Shown in pieces: positions 15,965 through 20,633 of a stretch of 20,633 nt of DNA (its first letter is position 1; each line of letters opens with the position of its first letter). Source of the DNA: DALYDP01 sp964541635 (GTDB lineage Bacteria > Patescibacteriota > Gracilibacteria > Peribacterales > Peribacteraceae); NCBI GenBank assembly GCA_964541635.1, contig CAZIQM010000017.1, positions 1 through 20,633 on the forward strand, written 5' to 3'. The notes under the pieces were generated by a model that had not been told where the DNA came from, ran no database searches, and saw only the letters and a list, made by a program, of their open reading frames with translations. The translations under genes were made by a program, and so were the position numbers.

Positions 15965-16588
15965 ATGGCCCACCGCTTCCACGGCGACACCGACGCCGTT
16001 CCCTCGACCCAGCGCATCGAACTCTTCACCGACGGCGTGTTCGCCATTTTGATCACCTTGCTCATCCTGGAGGTGAAACTCCCCTATTCCGTGGAATCCT
16101 CGAGCGCGTCGATGCTCGACGGGTTGTACGAAATCCTGCCCCACCTCTTCTCGTTCGCGTTCAGCTTCTTCGCGCTGGCGGTGTTCTGGGTGAACCACCA
16201 CCATTTCTTCCACGCCATCACGAAGACCGACTGGGTGCTCCTGTGGCTGAACATGCACCTGCTGTTCTGGCTCACACTGGTCCCCTTCACCACCGGCATG
16301 CTGGGCGACAACCCGGCCGTGCCGGTCGCGGCGGCGATCTACGCGGCGAACCTCTCGCTCGCGGCGCTGGCGTTCTCGATGATGTCGCAGCACGCGCTGT
16401 TCCACGGCTGCTTCACGAACGGCGAAGTCCCCGAACGCGAAAGGCGCGCGTTCGTCCGGCGCGGCCTCATGGGCGCGGGCGCCTACGCGGTGGCGGCGAT
16501 CCTGGCCTTCGGCAGCCCGTTCGTGACGTGGGTGCTCGTGATCGCGATCCCCTCGTACTACGTGGTGCCCCGGCTCCTTCGGCGTTGA
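15965..16588 (+). CDS. TMEM175-type (DUF1211) ion channel family protein
   Basis: A 207-aa membrane protein. The first helix carries RIELFTDGVFAILITLLILEVKLP (about residues 18-41), closely matching the signature of the TMEM175/DUF1211 family (R-x3-F-S/T-D-G-V-x-A-I-x2-T-L-L). Bacterial members form potassium-permeable channels. Five or six helices are predicted in all: about 22-39, 58-77 (followed by WVNHHHFFHAI), 88-104, 115-130, 160-178 and 182-198. Bacterial members are usually about 200 aa, so it is full length. The start is taken as ATG 15965 from the -10; ATG 15950, overlapping the previous stop as TGATG, would add five residues and would imply coupling to the upstream orphan. Whether it conducts potassium here is inferred from the family. 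Confidence 0.85.
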   Translation: MAHRFHGDTDAVPSTQRIELFTDGVFAILITLLILEVKLPYSVESSSASMLDGLYEILPHLFSFAFSFFALAVFWVNHHHFFHAITKTDWVLLWLNMHLLFWLTLVPFTTGMLGDNPAVPVAAAIYAANLSLAALAFSMMSQHALFHGCFTNGEVPERERRAFVRRGLMGAGAYAVAAILAFGSPFVTWVLVIAIPSYYVVPRLLRR

Positions 16589-16618
16589 CCCCGGGTGGAT
16601 CGGCGGCGAAACGGGGTG

Positions 16619-16624
16619 TATCAT
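16619..16624 (+). promoter_or_regulatory. -10 element of the sigma factor gene, near-leaderless
   Basis: TATCAT, ending 10 nt before the ATG at 16635. A weak TGGATC lies 17 nt upstream (16596-16601). Confidence 0.5.
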
Positions 16625-16634
16625 CGGCGACCCC

Positions 16635-17639
16635 ATGAACAACGCGTTATCCCGCAACGGCGAGGAGGAGTCTCTCTTGGAGGAGCGCGAACCATCGCCC
16701 GACGACATCGCGGCCATCGAGAACGACGTCGTGGAGCAGGACCTCATTCTCGCGTTCAGCAGTACGGGCTTCGGCAAGGAAGCGAAAAAAGACGACGTGC
16801 GGCACATGATCGACCAGCTGTGCCAAACGCCTCTGCTGTCGCGTAATGCCGAAATCGCGGTAGCCACGCGCGCGGCGGCGGGAGACAAGGGCGCACGCGA
16901 ACACCTCATCCTCGCGAACCAGCGTTTGGTCATCTCGATCGCGAAACGCTACCGCAAGCTCGGGATGGAATTCACGGACCTCGTGCACGAAGGAAACGTC
17001 GGCTTGATGCGCGCGGTCGACAAGTACGAAGTGGAACGGGGATTCAAGTTTTGCACCTACGCGACCTGGTGGATCCGCCAGGCGATCACCCGCGCGATCT
17101 CCGACAAAGCACGGACCATCCGCATCCCCGTGCACATCATCGACCAGTTCTACGCGATCCGACGCGAACAATTGCGCATCGAAACCGCGACGGGCAAGGA
17201 GGCGACGAACGAAGAACTCGAAAAGGCGACGGGGATCGACGCGGAGGAAATCCGTTTCCTGAAAAAGGCGCGCAAGCACCCGGAGCGCTTGAACCGGTTG
17301 GTCGGAAAAGACGACGGCACGGAAATGCAGTCGCTCGTCACCGACGACTCCACCAAGGACGTCGACGTGCAGCTCCACCGCGACGACATCCGGCGCCTCC
17401 TGACGGAAGCGCTGGCGGCGATCAAAGGCGTGAAGGAAAAGGACGTCAAAGCGTATGTGTACCTGTCGGGTTTGGACGACGGGCACAAGCACGATCTGAA
17501 GGAAACCGCGAAAGCGATGGACCGGACCTATTCCCAGGTCAAAGAATCCATCGCACTCGTGCAGCGCGCGCTGCGCAAATTCCCGGAGCTCGCGAAAATC
17601 GCGGGCATAGACGTCGGGATCGAGGCGAAAAAGAATTAA
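16635..17639 (+). CDS. Sigma-70 family RNA polymerase sigma factor with atypical region 4.2
   Basis: A 334-aa sigma factor. Regions 1.2-2.4 are well conserved: DDVRHMIDQLCQTPLLS (about 53-69), the core-binding region 2.1-2.2 (HLILANQRLVISIAKRY ... DLVHEGNVGLMRAVDKYE), and the -10 recognition and melting region (GFKFCTYATWWIRQAITRAI, 136-155). Region 3 begins KARTIRIPVHIID. Region 4.1 is recognisable (SGLDDGHKHDLKETAKAM), but the region 4.2 recognition helix, normally close to VTRERIRQIEAKALRKL, reads RTYSQVKESIALVQRALRKF, losing the TRER-I-RQIE residues that contact the -35 element. There is no long region 1.1, only about 50 acidic residues. It could be the primary sigma of a divergent lineage or a group 2/3 factor; I cannot decide, so no symbol is given. 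Its stop overlaps that of the convergent MATE gene. Confidence 0.88.
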   Translation: MNNALSRNGEEESLLEEREPSPDDIAAIENDVVEQDLILAFSSTGFGKEAKKDDVRHMIDQLCQTPLLSRNAEIAVATRAAAGDKGAREHLILANQRLVISIAKRYRKLGMEFTDLVHEGNVGLMRAVDKYEVERGFKFCTYATWWIRQAITRAISDKARTIRIPVHIIDQFYAIRREQLRIETATGKEATNEELEKATGIDAEEIRFLKKARKHPERLNRLVGKDDGTEMQSLVTDDSTKDVDVQLHRDDIRRLLTEALAAIKGVKEKDVKAYVYLSGLDDGHKHDLKETAKAMDRTYSQVKESIALVQRALRKFPELAKIAGIDVGIEAKKN

Positions 17640-19051
17640 GACGCCATCCCTTCGTCCGCGAGGGTTTCTTCGGCCGCTTGCGCGCGCAGCGCGGAATCGC
17701 CGAGGAGGTCTTTCTTCTTCCAGGTGCCGCGCATGTACCACAGGACGACGATGACGGTCGAAATGACGTTCGTCGCGGCGAACGACCACCAAATGCCGAC
17801 GGATCCCATGCGCATCGTGTGGGCGAAGAGGTACGCCAGCGGGAACTGGATGAGGTACTGCGAGACGATCGTCAGGACCATCGACGACTTCGTGTCGCCG
17901 GCGCCGCGCATGGTGCCCATGAGGACCATTTGCCAGCCGATGAGGCCGAAGGTGGGCGCGAGGATGCGGATGAATTGCGCGGCTTGGTCGAGCGCTTCGC
18001 CGCCGCTGGGCACGAACGCGGCCGAGAGCGGCCGCGCGACGAACCACAGGACGGCGCCGAGCAACGTGAGGGACACGACCGCCAGGATCGAGCCGATGCG
18101 ATTGGTCTCGAGGGCGCGGTGCATCTTCTTCGCGCCGATGTTCTGGCCCACAAGCGCGGAGGTGGCGATGGAAAGGCCCATCGCCGGGATAATGGCGAAC
18201 ATGAGCACGCGGATGCCGATGCCCATCGCCGCGAGCGTCACCGTGCCGAAACCGGCGACGAGCGCCGTCATGATGGTGGCGCCGAACGCACGGGCGGATT
18301 GCTCGATCGACGACGGGAACCCGATGAAGAAGGCGCGCTTCATGAACGCGTAGTCGGGCGTGAAGTCGGAGAATTTCAGGTGCAGGCCGTGTTTGCCGCC
18401 GAGGAGCACGGCGAACCCGATGAACGTGGCGAGCGCCTGGGTGCAGAGCGTGGCCATGGCCGCGCCGGACACGCCCATCGCGGGAACGGGTCCCCATCCG
18501 AAGATGAAGAGCGGGTCGAGGATCGCGTTGAGGACCACCGTCGTGAACACGATGCGCACGGGGGCTTTCACCGAACCGAGGCCGCGCATGAGCGACTCGA
18601 ACACGAAGTAGCCGAAAACGAACACGAAGCCGAGGAACGTGTAACGAAGGAAGGACGTGGCGTCGGCCAGGATGTCCGGGCCCGCGCCCATCGTGCGCAT
18701 GATCCACTCGCTGAAGAAGAACCCGAGTGCAGAGAGCAGGATCGACACGGCGAACACCATGAGGAACGTCTGCGCCGCGACGTGGTTCATCATCTTCTCG
18801 TCGCCGCGGCCCTTGTACTGCGCGATGAGCACGGTGCCGGCGATCGGCAACCCGCCGCCGAGGGCGATGAGGAGGAAGTTGATCGGGAACGAGAGCGACA
18901 CGGCGGCGACGGCCCCGGCGCTCAATTGGCCCACCCAGAAGGTGTCGATGATTTGGTACATCGTCTGCAGGAGGCTCGAGAACACGATCGGCACGGCCAG
19001 GCGGACGAGGGCCTTGGGGATCGAGCCTTCGGTCAGGGAGGGTTTGTTCAT
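17636..19051 (-). CDS. MATE family multidrug/Na+ exporter
   Basis: A 471-aa, 12-helix inner-membrane exporter of the MATE (MOP superfamily) type, which uses a sodium or proton gradient to extrude cationic drugs and other small molecules. The N-terminus (ALVRLAVPIVFSSLLQTMYQ then IIDTFWVGQLSAGAVAAVSL) is diagnostic, with the P of LAVPIV and the D-x-F-WVG element. The second half repeats the pattern (FIGFPSSIEQSARAFGATIM ... VAGFGTVTLAAMGIGIRV), as expected for the two-lobed fold. SALVGQNIGAKK near the centre is also typical. The length matches the family. The start is ATG 19051 with a complete promoter 11 nt upstream. The native substrate cannot be inferred. It converges on the sigma gene, sharing the bases TTAA as both stops. 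Confidence 0.92.
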   Translation of the reverse strand: MNKPSLTEGSIPKALVRLAVPIVFSSLLQTMYQIIDTFWVGQLSAGAVAAVSLSFPINFLLIALGGGLPIAGTVLIAQYKGRGDEKMMNHVAAQTFLMVFAVSILLSALGFFFSEWIMRTMGAGPDILADATSFLRYTFLGFVFVFGYFVFESLMRGLGSVKAPVRIVFTTVVLNAILDPLFIFGWGPVPAMGVSGAAMATLCTQALATFIGFAVLLGGKHGLHLKFSDFTPDYAFMKRAFFIGFPSSIEQSARAFGATIMTALVAGFGTVTLAAMGIGIRVLMFAIIPAMGLSIATSALVGQNIGAKKMHRALETNRIGSILAVVSLTLLGAVLWFVARPLSAAFVPSGGEALDQAAQFIRILAPTFGLIGWQMVLMGTMRGAGDTKSSMVLTIVSQYLIQFPLAYLFAHTMRMGSVGIWWSFAATNVISTVIVVLWYMRGTWKKKDLLGDSALRAQAAEETLADEGMAS

Positions 19052-19062
19052 AGGTGCGCGGA

Positions 19063-19091
19063 AGTGTACAGATAGTTCACGTGTCGAACAA
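19063..19091 (-). promoter_or_regulatory. Promoter of the MATE gene, near-leaderless
   Basis: On the minus strand, TTGTTC (19086-19091), a 17-nt spacer and TACACT (19063-19068), with 11 nt between the -10 and the ATG at 19051. Confidence 0.6.
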
Positions 19092-19125
19092 TGACGATTC
19101 CCCCGCCCCATTCTGTCCCATATAC

Positions 19126-19153
19126 TTGACTAAATCAGGAAATTATTTACTAT
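19126..19153 (+). promoter_or_regulatory. Promoter of the first surface-protein gene
   Basis: TTGACT (19126-19131), a 16-nt spacer and TACTAT (19148-19153), in an AT-rich stretch. This is closer to the sigma-70 consensus than most promoters in the window and lies about 90 nt before the ATG, so the mRNA has a true leader. Confidence 0.6.
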
Positions 19154-19159
19154 TCATCA

Positions 19160-19242
19160 TAAGCTGACATTCGGTCAGCGATCATTTGGATCTTTCTGCT
19201 CACCGGCAGGGGGATGATTACAACGTTTGAGAGGGGTGTCCT
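19160..19242 (+). promoter_or_regulatory. Structured leader of the first surface-protein gene
   Basis: The leader starts with a perfect hairpin, GCTGAC-ATTCG-GTCAGC (19163-19179). Then comes a block shared with the next gene: TCTTTCTGC (19191-19199), five bases, GGCAGGG (19205-19211), able to pair as TTCTGC/GCAGGG. A Shine-Dalgarno GAGGGG (19231-19236) lies 6 nt before the ATG. Confidence 0.5.
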
Positions 19243-20022
19243 ATGACACCGCACGCGAAACGGTTGGGTTCGGGCTTCGAACGACTGGAAGAAAAATCGA
19301 TGTGCGCCGTCCAGGTGTACGTCAGCGCGCACGTGCTCACGATCGTGGGCGACGCGAACGCGAACGAGGTGGCGATCACGCAGGACACGCAAGCGGGAAC
19401 GACCGAGGTGGCGGCCGACGGCAACCACTTCACGATCGATTCCGCGAACGTCGACCGGATCTTCGCGGATCTGGGCGCCGGGGACGACGAACTGGATTCG
19501 AACAGCGACAAGGACACCCGGGTGCTCGGGCGCCAGGGCGATGACGACGTCGACGTGTTGGGTCACGGCTACAACCGCATTAACGGCGGACTTGGGCAGG
19601 ACTCCGCGCGATCACTCGGATCGTTCACGGTGTTCGTGATGAAGGACGACGACTACGACCGCGTGCTCGAGCCCATCCTCGGCTCGGTGCGGTTCGTGGG
19701 AGACCAGTTCAGCTTCAAAGCGTTCCATCGCTTCGACAGCCACGCGAACATCAACACGTACCGCGGCAACAAGATCGTCGTGCACGAAGAACGCGTCGAG
19801 GGTTACGGCCCGGAACGGTTTTTCTTCACGACGGACGTCTACGCGAAGAACGGAACGTTCAAGGAGTACGGCGGTCTGCAACAGATGGCTCCGGGCTACC
19901 CGCCAGGCGCGTCTCCCGGCGGACTGCGGTTGTACGTTCCGATGAACGGCGAGGTCCGGATCATCGGGATCTATCCCGATGCCGAACGTATCGGCCCGAT
20001 CGTTCCGATCTACGTGATGTAA
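19243..20022 (+). CDS. Putative surface protein with degenerate beta-roll repeats and planctomycete-like N-terminal motif
   Basis: A 259-aa protein. The N-terminus GFERLEEKSMCAVQVYVSAH then VLTIVGDANANEVAI resembles the LExLExRxLxA-V motif plus first beta strands found at the start of many planctomycete surface proteins; there is no classical Sec signal peptide. Residues about 75-125 contain Asp/Gly-rich degenerate RTX-like turns (LGAGDDELD, GRQGDDDVDV, INGGLGQDSA), likely to bind calcium and fold as a short beta-roll. The rest (about 125-259) is a mixed beta-rich domain of unknown family (FVMKDDDYDR, GEVRIIGIYPDAE) with no membrane helix. A terminator follows. The next gene has the same N-terminal plan and a related leader, so the two are probably paralogues. 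Extracellular location is inferred from the family resemblance. Confidence 0.7.
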   Translation: MTPHAKRLGSGFERLEEKSMCAVQVYVSAHVLTIVGDANANEVAITQDTQAGTTEVAADGNHFTIDSANVDRIFADLGAGDDELDSNSDKDTRVLGRQGDDDVDVLGHGYNRINGGLGQDSARSLGSFTVFVMKDDDYDRVLEPILGSVRFVGDQFSFKAFHRFDSHANINTYRGNKIVVHEERVEGYGPERFFFTTDVYAKNGTFKEYGGLQQMAPGYPPGASPGGLRLYVPMNGEVRIIGIYPDAERIGPIVPIYVM

Positions 20023-20065
20023 GTCACGCCGGTCCAGACCGTCCCCTGCCACGACGCAGAAAGAG

Positions 20066-20094
20066 AGGCTCACCCGCACAACGGGTGGGCCTTT
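20066..20094 (+). terminator. Intrinsic terminator after the first surface-protein gene
   Basis: An 11-bp stem around AGGCTCACCCG/CGGGTGGGCCT with one T-G pair, loop CACAA, followed by only a short T run. It separates the two surface-protein genes; the next promoter begins eight bases later. Confidence 0.75.
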
Positions 20095-20102
20095 CGTAAT
20101 AC

Positions 20103-20133
20103 TTGACAAAATCGCTTGAAATGACAATATACG
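20103..20133 (+). promoter_or_regulatory. Promoter of the second surface-protein gene
   Basis: A consensus TTGACA (20103-20108), followed 17-19 nt later by AATATA/TATACG (20126-20133). It shares the string ATACTTGAC with the promoter of the preceding paralogue. Confidence 0.6.
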
Positions 20134-20139
20134 CATGTC

Positions 20140-20226
20140 TCTGGTTTTGTATTCCAGGCGACCGGTCTTTCTGCACCATCGGCAGGGAAATCGTAGTTTT
20201 TAGATGGAACGAAGGAGTGTCGCGCC
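20140..20226 (+). promoter_or_regulatory. Structured leader of the second surface-protein gene
   Basis: The leader holds a small CTGG/CCAG inverted repeat (20141-20157), then the block TCTTTCTGC (20166-20174), six bases, GGCAGGG (20181-20187), matching the leader of the preceding gene. A Shine-Dalgarno GAAGGAG (20211-20217) lies 9 nt before the ATG. Confidence 0.5.
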
Positions 20227-20633
20227 ATGAAACGCACACTATGCTTAGAACATCTCGAAGGTCGCGCCCTCACCGCCGTGGGGGTTGCGAACGGAGTGTT
20301 GAAAATCGACACGGGAACGGCCGCCGACAGCGTGGTCGTCCAGCAGCAAACCGCCGCCTATCGCGTAAGCGTCAACGGAGCGGTCACAACCGTCCCCAAG
20401 ACGGGCGTGACGCGCATCGAAGCGCGCCTCGACGGGGGCAACGACACGTACTCGGGTGTCGGGGTCACCATACCCCAGCACGTCTGGGGAGGCGCTGGAA
20501 GCGACACGCTCATCGGCGGCGCCGCGGCAGACAGTCTTTACGGCGGCGAGGGATTCGACACCCTTCGCGGTCAGAACGGGAACGACCAACTGTTCGGCGA
20601 AGCAGGCATCGACTGGCTCGTCGGAGGGCCGGG
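20227..20633 (+). CDS. RTX/hemolysin-type calcium-binding repeat surface protein, N-terminal part (runs off the window)
   Basis: Only the first 135 residues lie in the window and the frame is open at the edge. The N-terminus (KRTLCLEHLEGRALTAVGVA, then NGVLKIDTGTAADSVVV) has the LExLExRxLxAV motif and a following beta-strand region, as in the preceding gene and in many planctomycete surface proteins. From about residue 88 begin clear RTX nonapeptide repeats: WGGAGSDTL, IGGAAADSL, YGGEGFDTL, RGQNGNDQL, FGEAGIDWL, VGGPG. These bind calcium and fold as a parallel beta-roll outside the cell. The repeats are near canonical here and degenerate in the upstream paralogue. The ATG at 20227 has a good Shine-Dalgarno sequence. 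Full length, export route and C-terminal domain cannot be seen. Confidence 0.8.
   Translation, partial: MKRTLCLEHLEGRALTAVGVANGVLKIDTGTAADSVVVQQQTAAYRVSVNGAVTTVPKTGVTRIEARLDGGNDTYSGVGVTIPQHVWGGAGSDTLIGGAAADSLYGGEGFDTLRGQNGNDQLFGEAGIDWLVGGP

Noticed and set aside
17051..19075. Plus-strand frame (674 aa) antisense to the MATE gene
   Set aside because: The product is almost entirely Arg, Glu, Asp, His and Gly, and the minus strand encodes an obvious MATE exporter.
1..20633. CRISPR arrays, tRNA, rRNA or insertion sequences
   Set aside because: Reading both strands I found no regularly spaced repeats, no cloverleaf with a conserved T-loop, no rRNA-like sequence and no transposase with terminal inverted repeats. 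Without a computed search, a degenerate tRNA could have been missed.

Overview
The window is a compact, GC-rich (clearly above 60% by eye), bacterial chromosomal segment with short intergenic gaps and about 14 protein genes. I see no rRNA, tRNA, CRISPR array, insertion sequence or phage module. A sigma-70 family factor and a class I isoleucyl-tRNA synthetase mark it as bacterial. The phylum is not certain. The many orphan proteins, a divergent sigma factor, an SLH-domain exported protein and an isoleucyl-tRNA synthetase with extra inserted domains would suit a candidate phylum (Patescibacteria/CPR-like) or another poorly sampled lineage, but this is inference. The two genes at the right edge carry an N-terminal motif of a type familiar from planctomycete surface proteins.

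Layout, left to right. Positions 1-177 hold a short coding-like fragment. A minus-strand orphan gene follows (491 aa, 178-1653). Next is an unusual plus-strand fusion (1830-4589): a SpoT-like HD (p)ppGpp hydrolase with a degenerate synthetase domain, a TGS-like segment, and a C-terminal EamA/DMT-type membrane domain. Three minus-strand genes come next: an orphan of 350 aa (4573-5625), an orphan of 147 aa (5701-6144) and an M20-type metallopeptidase (6230-7756). Divergent from the peptidase is ileS (7860-12185). It encodes a 1441-aa enzyme with two complete histidine-phosphatase (phosphoglycerate-mutase-like) domains inserted at two separate places in the catalytic core. A four-helix membrane protein (12182-12580) is translationally coupled to it. 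After a 268-bp gap with two adjacent palindromes come an exported SLH-domain protein (12849-13847), a strong terminator, a small minus-strand orphan (13899-14261), a 542-aa orphan (14322-15950), a TMEM175-type channel (15965-16588), a sigma-70 factor with an atypical region 4.2 (16635-17639), and a convergent MATE exporter (17636-19051). The right end has two tandem genes for RTX/beta-roll-like surface proteins (19243-20022, and 20227 running off the edge).

Gene expression signals fall into two classes. At least eight genes have a TAnnnT -10 element only 6-12 nt before the ATG, so their mRNAs should be leaderless or nearly so; these genes lack a Shine-Dalgarno sequence. The two right-edge surface-protein genes instead have strong TTGACA/T promoters, leaders of roughly 80-90 nt with a shared hairpin block, and good Shine-Dalgarno sequences. 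This split helps to choose start codons and suggests separate control of the surface proteins.

The strongest candidates for something undescribed are the doubly interrupted IleRS, the RSH-EamA fusion, the shared structured leader of the two surface-protein genes, and the sigma factor with an altered -35 recognition helix.
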